From positions 78,685 through 142,684 of the forward strand of contig JBJXEW010000014.1 of the NCBI GenBank assembly GCA_046156035.1: 64,000 bases of DNA, in the 5' to 3' direction. Of the stretch, positions 26,000-35,464 are shown one piece after another. The notes under the pieces are model-generated. The model did no database searches and was not told the DNA's origin. It was given only the letters and a program-made list of their open reading frames with translations. Source of the stretch: JAEUIX01 sp046156035 (lineage in GTDB: Bacteria; Planctomycetota; Phycisphaerae; Phycisphaerales; UBA1924). The stretch's first letter is position 1; the number at the start of each line of letters is the position of its first letter. Made by a program: the position numbers and the translations under genes.

Positions 26000-26767
26000 T
26001 CACCGGATGGCAAACCCTGCCGCCCGCAGTTCCTGCCTCGCATCCTCCAGCGCGGCCTTGGCGCGGGGAGCCGCGATGATCGCTCGTCCGATCGCCTCGC
26101 CGCTGGCGAGGCCCGCAACCACGTCGCTGGGGAAGTGCACGCCGAGGACGATGCGGCTGTAACCGGCCGCAGCGGCGCGGGCGCGGAGTTCGTTGCGTTT
26201 CTCGGGGAGCATCTCGGCGAGCAGGGTCGCCCAGAGCATGGCCCCCGTGCTGTGGCCGCTGGGGTAGCCGAAACTGGCGTGCGGCTCCTCGTGGGGGTTC
26301 ACGCGCCGGTCGATACTGGGCGGGCGGGGTCGCTTGAAGTGGTCCTTTGCGGCGTTGGTCAGCGGCCCGGCATCCGCGGCGGCGGCCTTGAGGAACGCGG
26401 CGGTTCTCGGCAGGGCCTTGTCGTTGAAATTCGGGCCCAGCACCTCGGCGAAGATGGCTGAAGTCAGGCGTTCTTCGCTTGTGGCCCGGGCGACGGCCGC
26501 GGGGGTTGCTTCGCGCTGAAGCGTGAGGACGAGTTCGATCTCGGCGCGGGTGATGGGCGAGTCGTTGGCGGGTGGAGCGGGCAGGAGCGCCAGCAGGTCA
26601 ACCGCCCCGGCGTCGAGGTAGGTGGACGGCTTGGTGGTGGCTGTGGCGGTCGGTGCCGCGGTGCTGGTCGCCGCGGACGATTGCGGCGCGGGTTGCTGTT
26701 GAGAAGCGCACGCGGCGAGGAGGAGGGGGACAAGGAACACGGAACCAATACGGCGCAGAAGGATCAT
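26000..26767 (-). CDS. PAP2-type / class A acid phosphatase lipoprotein
   Basis: 255-residue phosphatase of the PAP2 superfamily, probably a non-specific acid phosphatase on the envelope. The signal peptide ends in the lipobox LLLAAC. A Thr/Ala-rich linker follows. The three phosphatase motifs are visible: KDHFKRPRP (K-x6-RP, about 158-166), YPSGHS (about 184-189) and SRIVLGVHFPSDVVAG (S-R-x5-H-x3-D). The last contains the nucleophile-activating His/Asp. The absence of multiple membrane helices argues against a lipid-phosphate phosphatase and for the PhoN-like subgroup. ATG 26767 was chosen because the lipoprotein signal begins there; the ribosome-binding site is weak. A REPIN-like doublet lies upstream. 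Confidence 0.88.
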   Translation of the reverse strand: MILLRRIGSVFLVPLLLAACASQQQPAPQSSAATSTAAPTATATTKPSTYLDAGAVDLLALLPAPPANDSPITRAEIELVLTLQREATPAAVARATSEERLTSAIFAEVLGPNFNDKALPRTAAFLKAAAADAGPLTNAAKDHFKRPRPPSIDRRVNPHEEPHASFGYPSGHSTGAMLWATLLAEMLPEKRNELRARAAAAGYSRIVLGVHFPSDVVAGLASGEAIGRAIIAAPRAKAALEDARQELRAAGFAIR

Positions 26768-26802
26768 GGGCGCAGCATACAGCGTTGCCCCCTCCTGATT
26801 CT

Positions 26803-26904
26803 CGTGGCACAGCCTTTCAGGCTGTGTCTCCACGCCTCGGGGATCTGAACGGGCCCGTTCCGGGAGGCCCGGTAGAACACCGCCTGAAAGGCGGTGCCAC
26901 GAGG
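26803..26904. repeat. REPIN-like inverted doublet 1 (family B)
   Basis: Hairpin CACAGCC-TTTCA-GGCTGTG at 26808-26826 is followed, after exactly 51 nt, by CACCGCC-TGAAA-GGCGGTG at 26878-26896, which is the opposite orientation of the same unit. Both have CGTGGC or its complement on the outer side. The stem difference A-T to C-G between the two units is compensatory. The doublet is in the 170-nt region between ftsK and the phosphatase gene. Confidence 0.8.
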
Positions 26905-26937
26905 GCTCGGAGGCCTCGCGGCCGAACCGGTCTGGCT

Positions 26938-29814
26938 CTACGTCGCATCTCCGTCGTCGAATGGTGCGTTGTCCTCGGAGTCCGGCGCCGAGGCCTCGTC
27001 TTCGATACCTCCGTCAAGGCGGGCCGCGGTGCTCGTGGGCACGGGGCCCGCGCTCTGCGGCAGTTTGGCGCGGCTGGGGACTTGGATCGTCGGGTTGGCG
27101 GCGGTGTTGATAGCCGCGCTCGCGGGCGGCTTGGTCTCAAACAGCGAAGTCTGTGCGCCTGGCGCAGCGGGCTCGGATGCTGCCGCGGCGTCGGCGGCGG
27201 CCTGGGCCTTCATGGCGTGCCATTCTTCGATGGAGATGAGCACATCGCGGTCCACGGTGCCCTTGTGGTCGCCGACGATGCCGGCCTTCCACATCGCGTC
27301 GATGAGGCGGCTGGAGCGGTTGTAGCCGATGGCGAGGCGGCGCTGGAGCATGGAGACGGAGCCCTTCTGGGCTTCGAGCACGACTTCCACGGCGCGGTCG
27401 AAGAGCGGGTCGGTCTGACCCTTGGCGATGCCGTCGTGGCTCAGGCCGCCTGTTACGTCGCCCGCGTCGATCTCGGGGGCGTTGTCGCCGAGTGAACCGG
27501 CCGCGTCGGAGCCGGTGCGGATCTGCATGAGCGAGCGCTCGAACGTGGGCGTGGCGATCTCTTTGAGGAACGTGACGACGCGGCGGATTTCTTTGTCGTC
27601 CACCAGTGTGCCCTGAGCGCGCGTGAGTTCGCTGGAGCGCGGCGAGAGGAAGAGCATGTCGCCTTGGCCCAGGAGCAGTTCGCCGCCCTTCTGGTCCATC
27701 ACGATGCGGGAATCCATGCCGCTGGCCACCTTGAAGGCGATGCGGCTGGGCATGTTGCTCTTGATGAGGCCGGTGACAACGTTGGCCTGGGGGCGCTGCG
27801 TGGCGAGGATGAGGTGCATACCCACGGCGCGGGCCTTCTGGGCGAGGCGGATGATGGCCGTCTCCACCTCTTTGTTGGTCATCATGAGGTCGGCGAGTTC
27901 GTCGATCACGAAGACCATGAAGGGGAGTTTCTTGGGGATGCGGGCCTCTTCCACCGCGTCGGTGGGCTTGAAGCGTTCCTTGAGTTCGTCCCAGGTGAGG
28001 GCGTTGTACGAGGCGATGTTGACGCAGCCCGCCTCCACGAGCAACTCGTAGCGCTCGTCCATCTTGCGCACGGCCCACTCGAGAATCTGCGCGGCCTTGC
28101 TCATCTCCGTCACGACCGGGCACATGAGGTGCGGCACGTCCTTGAACTGGCTGAGTTCGACCATCTTGGGGTCCACCAGCACCAGTTTCAGTTCGTTGGG
28201 CTTCTTGGTGTAGAGGAAACTCATCAGGATGGTGCTCATGCACACGCTCTTGCCCGAGCCGGTGGTGCCGGCGATGAGCATGTGGGGCATCTTGGTGAGG
28301 TCGGCGATGAGCGGCGTGCCGGAGGCATCTTTGCCCAGGAACATGGGCAGTTGCATGCCGGCGAAGCGCTCGCGCTTGCCCATGAGTTCTTTGAGGCGCA
28401 CCTTTTCCTTCTTGGCGTTGGGCACCTCGATGCCCACGGTGTCGCGCCCCTCGGTGTTGGCCACGATCCGCACGTTCACGGCCTTCAGCGAGCGGGCCAG
28501 ATCGCTGGCGACAGCCCCGAGGGCCGACACCTTCGTGCCGGGCGCGAGGCGGATCTCGTAGAGCGTGATGACGGGGCCGGACTCGATGCCCACCACCTCG
28601 CCGTCGATGCGGTATTCCTTGAGCGACTTCTCCAGGGCCGTGGCCTGCTCGCGCACGTAGGCCTCCATGGTCTGGGTGAAGTTCACCTCCGGCTCTTCGA
28701 GCAGATCGAGCCCGGGGAACTGGTAGCCCTCCATGTCGCTGGAGTTCTGGATGTCGCGCAGGTCATCTTCGGTGGCGGAGCGCTTCTCCACGCTCGCGAA
28801 TCGCAGGGGCAGTTTGGCGATCTTCTCGCGCAGTTGCTCGGGCGTGAAGCCCTTCTTCTCTTCCGGCGCGAGGGCTGGCTGTGCCGCCTCGGGTTCGCCC
28901 GCTTCTTCGTCGCTCGCCGCATCAGCCGCGGCGACCACTTCGCCGTCCTCGTCAACGGCCACGGTGTGTTCTTCGGGCGTGAAGGCCTCGGTGCCGCCGA
29001 TGCCGCCGGCGTTCTCGTCGATCGCCTCCTTGGCTCCGTCCACCTTGGGCTTCTTGCGACCCTTCACGACGAGGTCCACGGTCTCGGCCGTCTCGCGGCG
29101 GTTGGGGTCGGTCTTGCGGAACTTGGCCAGCAGTTTGCCCACGCGGCTCATGCCCTTGCCAGTGGCGCTGGCGGCGGTGCTCACGGCGAAGGCCGTTGGG
29201 CCCGCCGCGGCACGGGCCTGCTTGTACGCCCAAAGGGGTGCGAGCACGACCCAGATGTCCACCGCGACGGTGGCACCCACAAGGAAGGCCAGACCGATCC
29301 ACAGGAGCGCCCCCATCGTGCCGAAGCGGGTGAAGAGCGTGTCGGCCGCGAGCGTGCCGAGCATGCCGCCGCCAAGATCAGCAATGGCACCGGTTCGCGG
29401 CAGCACGAGCGACTGCGCGGCGGCGGCGGCGGTCGCCATCACCACCACCCCCAGCGCCCGCACGGCCACGTGCGAGACGGACGTGATGAAGGCCGTCACG
29501 AAGAGCCGTACACCCCACAGGGCGAGCGCCACCCACGCACCCCAGCCGATGAGGCTGTGGACCCAGTAGGCAATATGGGCGCCGACCGTTCCGCACCAGT
29601 TGAGGGCCGGTTCGTTCCACGGCCACACGTGGGGTGCGGGCGGATCGGCCGCGCTGAACGAGAAGAGCGCGAGGGCCAGAAACAGGAACGCGGCGGTCTC
29701 GCCGAAGAGCGCGAAGTACCGCCACACGCCAACCTTGCCCTTCTTCAGGGCTTTGGTCGTGAGCACACCGGGACCGGCCGAGGCGGAGGCCGCGGAGAAA
29801 GCAGCAGAGGTCAT
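26938..29814 (-). CDS. ftsK: FtsK/SpoIIIE-type DNA translocase
   Basis: 958-residue septal DNA pump that moves chromosomal termini across the division septum. The N-terminus has about four transmembrane segments (residues about 35-55, 75-95, 110-130 and 150-190). An acidic/Lys-rich linker follows (about 210-330). The motor contains Walker A GTTGSGKS (about 515), VDPKMVELSQF, Walker B FVIDELADLMM, ATQRPQANVVTGLIK and SGMDSRIVMDQKGGELLLGQGDM. The C-terminal winged-helix gamma domain, which reads orientation sequences, is seen as SVSMLQRRLAIGYNRSSRLIDAMWKAGIVG. A further tail of about 70 residues ends in Asp-rich sequence. ATG 29814 was chosen, with a weak ribosome-binding site; the frame is open upstream without similarity. 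Confidence 0.95.
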   Translation of the reverse strand: MTSAAFSAASASAGPGVLTTKALKKGKVGVWRYFALFGETAAFLFLALALFSFSAADPPAPHVWPWNEPALNWCGTVGAHIAYWVHSLIGWGAWVALALWGVRLFVTAFITSVSHVAVRALGVVVMATAAAAAQSLVLPRTGAIADLGGGMLGTLAADTLFTRFGTMGALLWIGLAFLVGATVAVDIWVVLAPLWAYKQARAAAGPTAFAVSTAASATGKGMSRVGKLLAKFRKTDPNRRETAETVDLVVKGRKKPKVDGAKEAIDENAGGIGGTEAFTPEEHTVAVDEDGEVVAAADAASDEEAGEPEAAQPALAPEEKKGFTPEQLREKIAKLPLRFASVEKRSATEDDLRDIQNSSDMEGYQFPGLDLLEEPEVNFTQTMEAYVREQATALEKSLKEYRIDGEVVGIESGPVITLYEIRLAPGTKVSALGAVASDLARSLKAVNVRIVANTEGRDTVGIEVPNAKKEKVRLKELMGKRERFAGMQLPMFLGKDASGTPLIADLTKMPHMLIAGTTGSGKSVCMSTILMSFLYTKKPNELKLVLVDPKMVELSQFKDVPHLMCPVVTEMSKAAQILEWAVRKMDERYELLVEAGCVNIASYNALTWDELKERFKPTDAVEEARIPKKLPFMVFVIDELADLMMTNKEVETAIIRLAQKARAVGMHLILATQRPQANVVTGLIKSNMPSRIAFKVASGMDSRIVMDQKGGELLLGQGDMLFLSPRSSELTRAQGTLVDDKEIRRVVTFLKEIATPTFERSLMQIRTGSDAAGSLGDNAPEIDAGDVTGGLSHDGIAKGQTDPLFDRAVEVVLEAQKGSVSMLQRRLAIGYNRSSRLIDAMWKAGIVGDHKGTVDRDVLISIEEWHAMKAQAAADAAAASEPAAPGAQTSLFETKPPASAAINTAANPTIQVPSRAKLPQSAGPVPTSTAARLDGGIEDEASAPDSEDNAPFDDGDAT

Positions 29815-30074
29815 ATTCGGTGGAGTATCGGCGGTCTGGGTTGCACGGGTCGAATCTGCGCGATTCCGGGACGGCGATCCGAACAAATGCCTGCAGGGGC
29901 GGTGCCGAACGCGGCCCCGGCGATGCGGCGGATGGTGTGGCACCGGCATCGGGCCTCGCGCCCGGCCCATGCTGACGGTGTTGATCAGCGTCCCTGCCGG
30001 CGGATGCGATGCACAGCACGGCACAGCGTGCGGCCCGTGGCTGGCGCGTTGCCGGTCGTCGCTACGCTCGTCCC

Positions 30075-31865
30075 ATGCGTTCTGCACTGATGATCGTGTG
30101 TTCGTACGCTCTGGCCGCGATGGCTCTTGGCCAGGCCACAACGAATCCTTCAACATCGACGGCTCCGGCCCCGGGCAGGGGTGTTGCCGCGGATGCTCCG
30201 CCGCCGTCTGCGGGGGGATGGTGGAACAGCGCGGTCTTCTACCAGGTGTTCGTCCGCTCATTTGCGGACTCGACCAGCGGCCCCCTCGCCAACGACGGCA
30301 TCGGCGACATCGCGGGCCTGATCGAGAGGCTGGACTACCTCAACGACGGCAAGGGCGAGACCGGTGCCTCGCTGGGTGTGACCGGCCTGTGGCTCATGCC
30401 CATGCACCCGTCGCCCAGTTACCACGGCTACGACGTGACGGACTACTTCGACATCAACCCGCAGTACGGCACGCTGGCTGATTTTCGGCGCTTGGTGAAG
30501 GAATGCCACAAGCGCGGCATCCGCATCGTCATCGACATGGTCCCCAACCACTGCTCCAGCCAGCACCCGTGGTTCAAGGCGGCCAGAGCGAGCGCCGATG
30601 CCCCTGAGCGGGCCATGTTCAAGTTTGAGAACACCAAGCCCGCTTGGAAGGGGCCCTGGAACCAAGAGGTTTGGCACCAGGTGGAGCGCGGTGGGGGGGG
30701 CGCGGACCACGGACCGTACTACTACGGACTGTTCAGCCCGGTGATGCCCGACCTTGAGTACACGCACGAGCGCACCACCGAGGAGATGTTCAAGGTGCTG
30801 CGCTTCTGGCTGGAGGATGTCGGCATCGCGGGCTTCCGGCTCGACGCCATCCGCCACCTGATCGAGGACGGCGCCGTGCAGGAGAACACACCGGCCACGC
30901 ACGCGTGGCTCAAGCGTTACCGCACGTTTGTGAAGGGTGTGAAGGCCGACGCGTTCAGCGTCGGCGAGGTGTGGACGTCGTCGGCGCTCGGGGCACCGTT
31001 CGTCGGCGATGAACTCGACAGCGTCTTCGACTTTGACCTCGCCGCGGCCACGCTGGGGGCGGCCGTACACGGGCGGGCGGGCAAACTCGCCGACACGCTG
31101 CACCGCGATTGGCTGCTCTTTCCGCGGGCCCAGTTCTCCACGTTCCTGGCCAACCACGACCAGCCCCGGGCGCTCACGCAGATCGCCCGTGGCCGGCCCG
31201 ACAACGGGCCGGGCGATGCGAACCCCGATCCTGCGCTGAAGCAGATGCCGACCGACGCGGAGGCACGGGCCATGGCGGGCCTCGCGGCGAGCATTCAGTT
31301 CGCCCTTCCCGGGGTGCCGTTCATCTATTACGGCGAAGAGATCGGCATGAAGGGCGACAAGCCGGACGAGAACATCCGCACGCCCATGCAGTGGACCAGC
31401 GGCCCCAACGCGGGCTTCACTGCCGAAGGCACGAAGCCTTGGCGAGCGGCCAACGCCGACAAGGACGCGGTGAACGTGGCCGCGCAGCATGATGCGGGCG
31501 ATTCACTCCTGAACCTGTACCGCCGGCTCGCCCACATCCGGGGCACGTCGCCGGCTCTGACCGGGGGCGACCTGATTCGTGTCGAAGCCTCCAGCGACAA
31601 GGTGTTTGCGCTGCTGCGTCGGGCGGAGACGCCGGGCGGGCAGCGTGCGATGCTGGTGGTGGCCAACCTCTCCGGCGAGGCGATCACCGATTACACGCTC
31701 TCCATGACCGCGGGCACGTTGACGCCGACCGCCACGGTGGTCGAACGGCTGCACGGTGTTCCCGCGACGGCGCCGGCCCTCACGCCCCTCGGCCGCTTCG
31801 CCGGGTACACACCGATCAAGTCGCTCGCGCCACGCGCGGCGTACTACATCGAACTTGCGGATTGA
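30075..31865 (+). CDS. secreted alpha-amylase family (GH13) glycosidase
   Basis: 596-residue glycoside hydrolase with a signal peptide (about residues 1-20) and a Thr/Pro/Ala-rich linker. The (beta/alpha)8 barrel starts at WWNSAVFYQVFVRSFADS. The four GH13 regions are visible: DMVPNH (region I), GFRLDAIRH with nucleophile Asp about 256 (II), GEVWT with acid/base Glu about 298 (III) and FLANHDQPR with Asp about 362 (IV). The C-terminal part is the usual small beta domain. The likely substrate is an alpha-1,4-glucan, with hydrolase or transferase activity not decidable from sequence. ATG 30075 begins the signal peptide. It is divergent from ftsK. The GH15-like enzyme at 55301 may act on the same type of polymer. 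Confidence 0.93.
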   Translation: MRSALMIVCSYALAAMALGQATTNPSTSTAPAPGRGVAADAPPPSAGGWWNSAVFYQVFVRSFADSTSGPLANDGIGDIAGLIERLDYLNDGKGETGASLGVTGLWLMPMHPSPSYHGYDVTDYFDINPQYGTLADFRRLVKECHKRGIRIVIDMVPNHCSSQHPWFKAARASADAPERAMFKFENTKPAWKGPWNQEVWHQVERGGGGADHGPYYYGLFSPVMPDLEYTHERTTEEMFKVLRFWLEDVGIAGFRLDAIRHLIEDGAVQENTPATHAWLKRYRTFVKGVKADAFSVGEVWTSSALGAPFVGDELDSVFDFDLAAATLGAAVHGRAGKLADTLHRDWLLFPRAQFSTFLANHDQPRALTQIARGRPDNGPGDANPDPALKQMPTDAEARAMAGLAASIQFALPGVPFIYYGEEIGMKGDKPDENIRTPMQWTSGPNAGFTAEGTKPWRAANADKDAVNVAAQHDAGDSLLNLYRRLAHIRGTSPALTGGDLIRVEASSDKVFALLRRAETPGGQRAMLVVANLSGEAITDYTLSMTAGTLTPTATVVERLHGVPATAPALTPLGRFAGYTPIKSLAPRAAYYIELAD

Positions 31866-31959
31866 GCACCCCGGCACCACGTGAGGCCCGGGCTGGCGCC
31901 TCGCCCTCCTGGGCTCCAGCGCGACGTGAGCCTTCGAGCCCTGGGCCTACGCTCGCCCC

Positions 31960-32892
31960 ATGATGCAGACCGCGGCTCGATGGGCCTTGCGACTTGGCGC
32001 GTGCTTTGTCATCGGGCCTGTCGCGTGGTGGCTCACAGCGCACCTTCGCGCGGCGGACGGTTCGGATCACATCCCCGCCATCCTCTCCACCTCGCCCCTG
32101 CTGGGATTGTTGAACACGCTGGGCGCTGTGGTGCTCGCCGCCACGGTCGGTGTGCTCACGTCGCGTTTCGTGTCGCTGCGGGCGGGCCTGCTCAATGCGG
32201 GGCTGGTGCTCACGTGGGCCGCGGCGGGGGCCGGAACCGTGGAGACCGTGGCGCGAATCTGGCCGGATGGATCGGTGCTGCCGCGGCTCGCCGTCGAGGG
32301 CCTCGTGCTGGGTCTGCCGGTGATTGCGGCCGTCGGGCTGATGGTCTGGGCGGCCGGCAGGCAGTCGGTGGCGGCCGGTGAGCAGGCGGATCGGTTCTCG
32401 GTGTTCGGCATGCCTCGCGCTGTGCTGGCGGAACTCTTCGGCATCGCCCCGCGCCCCGCGATGCTGGCCGAACCAGCGCCGCTGCTGAGCGTGGGCCTGG
32501 GCGTGCTCATCGCCGTGGTGGGCGCGGTGCTGGCCTCCTGGCTGGTGGCGCAGAACATGCTCAAGGGACAGACCATCGCCGCTGCGGCGGTGGGGGGGCT
32601 GCTGGCCGGCGCAGGGCTGGTGCTGTTGGACTATCGGATCAGCCCGGTGGTGGCGGTCATCGGGCTGGGTGTCGTCGCCGCGGTCTCGCCCGTGGCGGGC
32701 ATCTTCTACAGCGACCTGGCCATTCCTCGACAGAACTTTGACGTGCATGTGTTTACGGGCAAACTGCTGCCGCCAGCCCGCATCCTGCCGCTGGATTGGC
32801 TTGCCGGAGGGCTGCTGGGACTCTCGATGGGCCTTTCCATGGGGGCGTGGCTGAGCGAGAACAAGTACCGCGAACAGGCTGTGGGAGTCTGA
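31960..32892 (+). CDS. multi-pass membrane protein of unknown function
   Basis: 310-residue hydrophobic protein, 94 nt after the amylase gene. I count seven or eight likely membrane segments (residues about 10-28, 48-66, 70-92, 108-130, 172-195, 205-222, 226-245 and 285-302), rich in Ala, Gly, Val and Leu. A polar loop at about 130-165 includes VFGMPRAVLAELFGIAPRP. No family signature is recognised. The start is one of two adjacent ATG codons (31960 or 31963) with no clear ribosome-binding site. It may be transcribed with the amylase, but function cannot be inferred. Confidence 0.7.
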   Translation: MMQTAARWALRLGACFVIGPVAWWLTAHLRAADGSDHIPAILSTSPLLGLLNTLGAVVLAATVGVLTSRFVSLRAGLLNAGLVLTWAAAGAGTVETVARIWPDGSVLPRLAVEGLVLGLPVIAAVGLMVWAAGRQSVAAGEQADRFSVFGMPRAVLAELFGIAPRPAMLAEPAPLLSVGLGVLIAVVGAVLASWLVAQNMLKGQTIAAAAVGGLLAGAGLVLLDYRISPVVAVIGLGVVAAVSPVAGIFYSDLAIPRQNFDVHVFTGKLLPPARILPLDWLAGGLLGLSMGLSMGAWLSENKYREQAVGV

Positions 32893-33075
32893 GCGGGGCC
32901 CGCGTTCGGGCCGGCCATGCAGCGTGTGAAGCGGGGGAATCTGCGGTCCGGGCCGATCGCGGGGGATGTTGTCACCGCTACGATTCTGGCGAATCAAGAG
33001 CGTGCGGGAACACGCTGGGCTGCGTGCGGGGCGAGGGTCGATCTTCGGTCGAGCACCCCGCCAAGGAAAGGTGCC

Positions 33076-33927
33076 ATGGCCTCGAAGGTTCGATCCAACT
33101 CAGCGGGGGCCGCGGCGAAGGCGGGCACGCCGCGCGTCGTGGTGATGCCCGATGTGCAGGCCGCGCACGACACGCGGAACATCGCGATCGACAAGGTGGG
33201 CGTCAAGGACGTGACGTACCCCATCCGCCTGGGGACGATGGTGGGGGGCGAGCAGACGACGGTCGCCACGATCAATATGTACGTGTCGCTCCCGCACTAC
33301 CAGAAGGGCACGCACATGAGCCGCTTTCTGGAGGTGCTCAACCAGCACGAGGCGGCGATCACGCCCGGAGACATTCCCGACGTGACGCGGGCCATCCGCG
33401 AGCGACTCGACGCTGCCGAGGCCCACTTCGAGGCTCACTTCACGTACTTTGTGAAGAAGTTCGCCCCCGTGAGCAAGATGCCCGGCTTGATGGACTACCG
33501 GGTGAGTTTCGAGTGCTCCAGCGGCAAGACCGACGACTTCATCATGGGCGTGAAGGCCCCGGCCACGAGCCTGTGCCCGTGCTCGAAAGAGATCAGCGCG
33601 CGGGGCGCCCACAACCAGCGCTGCATGATCGAGGCCCGCGTGCGCACCAAGCGCGGCACGCCGATGCTCTGGATCGAGGAACTTGTCTCGCTGCTCGAGG
33701 GCGCGGCGAGCGAGCAGTTGTACGCCGTGCTCAAACGCCCGGACGAGAAGGCCGTGACCGAGGGCGCGTACGACAACCCCAAGTTTGTCGAAGACATTGT
33801 GCGCGACCTCGCCATTGCCCTGGAGGGCGAGCGACGCATCGCGTGGTACAGCATCAACTCGGAGAACTTCGAGAGCATCCACAACCACAACGCCTACGCC
33901 CAGATCACACGCGACAAGCGGAAGTAG
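33076..33927 (+). CDS. folE2: GTP cyclohydrolase FolE2 (type IB)
   Basis: Enzyme that converts GTP to 7,8-dihydroneopterin triphosphate at the start of folate and queuosine-type pathways. Type IB does not strictly need zinc, unlike FolE. Family features visible are MPDVQAAHDTRNIAIDKVGVK, the HMSRFLEVLN substrate-loop region, SFECSSGKTDDF and the metal-ligand motif LCPCSKEISARGAHNQR (Cys about 168), then SINSENFESIHNHNAYAQI near the end. The length of 283 fits. ATG 33076 follows AAGGAAAGG by 5 nt, whereas an in-frame start at 32917 would add a non-conserved leader. No Zur-type operator could be recognised by eye. It is convergent with the DAHP synthase gene, 23 nt apart. Confidence 0.95.
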   Translation: MASKVRSNSAGAAAKAGTPRVVVMPDVQAAHDTRNIAIDKVGVKDVTYPIRLGTMVGGEQTTVATINMYVSLPHYQKGTHMSRFLEVLNQHEAAITPGDIPDVTRAIRERLDAAEAHFEAHFTYFVKKFAPVSKMPGLMDYRVSFECSSGKTDDFIMGVKAPATSLCPCSKEISARGAHNQRCMIEARVRTKRGTPMLWIEELVSLLEGAASEQLYAVLKRPDEKAVTEGAYDNPKFVEDIVRDLAIALEGERRIAWYSINSENFESIHNHNAYAQITRDKRK

Positions 33928-33950
33928 CCGCGCGGCGGCGGCGCGGCCCG

Positions 33951-35324
33951 TCAACCCTGCATTTTGTCGGCGAGCGCAAAGGCCAGTTCCAGGGCCTGCT
34001 CGTAGTTGAGGCGCGGGTCGCACAAACTGGCGTAGTTGCGCGACAGGTGCTCCTCGTTCATCCCGCCCGCGCCGCCGATGCACTCGGTCACGTCCTCGCC
34101 CGTCAGTTCCACGTGCACGCCGCCCAGGCGCGAGCCGTGGGCCCGGTGCACGTCCCACGAGAGCAGCAGTTCACGGAGAATGTCGTCGAACGAGCGGGTC
34201 TTGGTGCCGTTGTCGGTGGTGAGGCCGTTGCCGTGCATCGGGTCGCACACCCACAGCACCTTCAACCCCGCGCGCTGCACGCTCTGCACCAGCGCTGGCA
34301 GCACACGCTCAACGTTGTTGGCGCCCAGTCGTGGCGTGAGCACCACCTTGCCGCCCTCGTTCGCCGGGTTGAGGCGGGCGACGAGCCGCAGGAGTTCGTC
34401 GGGGGTGATACCCGCCCCGATCTTCACGCCCAGCGGGTTGCGCACGCCGCGGAAGAACTCCACGTGCGGGCCGTCCAGCGCGCGGGTGCGGTCGCCGATC
34501 CACGGCAGGTGCGTCGTGAGGTTGTAGTGCCCGGTGCGCCGGGGCACCGTTCGTGTCTGGGCCTGCTCGTAGTACAGGTTCAGGCCTTCGTGGCTGGTGA
34601 AGAACTCGGCCCGCCGCAGCGAGTCGTTCCTCTCCGCATCCACCAGGGCCGACATGAACTTCAGGCCCTCGCCGATACGATCCACCAGCGTCTGGTAGCG
34701 GGCCCGCGTCTGGTCGTGCAGCCCGGCGTGCTTCAGGAATGACAGGTCCCAGTTCTCCGGGTGGTTCACGGCGCCAAAGCCTGCATCGAGCAGCGAGCGG
34801 ATGAAGTTCAGCGTCACCGCCGCGTGCTGGTACCCCTGCACCATCAGGTCCGGATCGGGCCTGCGGGCGTCGGCGGTGAACGCCGACTTGTTCACCAGGT
34901 CGCCGAAGTACGAGGGGAGCGTGACTTCACGCCCGTCGACGGTGCGCGTCTCGGTGGCGCTCGAACGGGGCTTGGAATACTGGCCCGCCAGGCGCCCGAT
35001 CCGCACCACCGGCATCTTGCCCGCGTACACCAGCACCAGGCTCATCTGCAGCAGGATCTTGAGTTTGGCGGTGATCACGTCCGGCGTGCAGTCTGCAAGC
35101 GTCTCGGCGCAGTCGCCCCCTTGCAGATAAAACCGCTTGCCCTCTTCCGCCTCGGCGAGGAAGGTGCGCAAGCGCTCGATCTCGCCGGAAGTGACCAGCG
35201 GCGGGAACTCCGCCAGTCGCTTCTCGGCGCGGGTCAGGGCCGCGTGGTCCGGGTAGTGCACCGCCCACGCCCACGGCCGGTCTCGCCACCCCTCGGCCCG
35301 CCAGTTGTTCAACGCATCAGGCAC
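33951..35324 (-). CDS. class II 3-deoxy-7-phosphoheptulonate synthase
   Basis: First enzyme of the shikimate pathway, condensing phosphoenolpyruvate and erythrose 4-phosphate to DAHP. It is the plant/mycobacterial (class II) type at 457 residues. Typical blocks are RFYLQGGDCAETLADC (Cys metal ligand), VVRIGRLAGQYSKPRSS, GYQHAAVTLNFIRSLLD, TSHEGLNLYYEQ, HLPWIGDRTR, WVCDPMHGNG (metal-ligand His) and HVELTGEDVTECIGG. A GTG at 35324 follows AAGGAAG by 8 nt and is the most upstream start. No aro gene is adjacent, and the convergent folE2 is metabolically related only through folate/aromatic precursors. Confidence 0.95.
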   Translation of the reverse strand: MPDALNNWRAEGWRDRPWAWAVHYPDHAALTRAEKRLAEFPPLVTSGEIERLRTFLAEAEEGKRFYLQGGDCAETLADCTPDVITAKLKILLQMSLVLVYAGKMPVVRIGRLAGQYSKPRSSATETRTVDGREVTLPSYFGDLVNKSAFTADARRPDPDLMVQGYQHAAVTLNFIRSLLDAGFGAVNHPENWDLSFLKHAGLHDQTRARYQTLVDRIGEGLKFMSALVDAERNDSLRRAEFFTSHEGLNLYYEQAQTRTVPRRTGHYNLTTHLPWIGDRTRALDGPHVEFFRGVRNPLGVKIGAGITPDELLRLVARLNPANEGGKVVLTPRLGANNVERVLPALVQSVQRAGLKVLWVCDPMHGNGLTTDNGTKTRSFDDILRELLLSWDVHRAHGSRLGGVHVELTGEDVTECIGGAGGMNEEHLSRNYASLCDPRLNYEQALELAFALADKMQG

Positions 35325-35411
35325 GTGCGGGTCTTCCTTGCTCGGTGACCGGCACCGGGCGGGGCAGAGGCGGCAATGCTAGCGAGCGCCCGCAGCGGTT
35401 ATCGGGCTGCG

Positions 35412-35444
35412 CGGCGCACGCAGCGCACAGGGCGCACAGGGCGC
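35412..35444. repeat. short GCGCACAGG tandem repeat, family G
   Basis: Several imperfect copies of the unit GCGCACAGG in the 140-nt gap between the DAHP synthase gene and the prenyltransferase-like gene. Low-complexity, text-like, similar in style to families C and F. Confidence 0.55.
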
Positions 35445-35464
35445 ACCCGTGGTGCCCGGGTCGT

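Noticed and set aside
27664..30090. Plus-strand open frame of 808 codons opposite ftsK
   Set aside because: FtsK motor motifs are on the minus strand; no similarity on this side.
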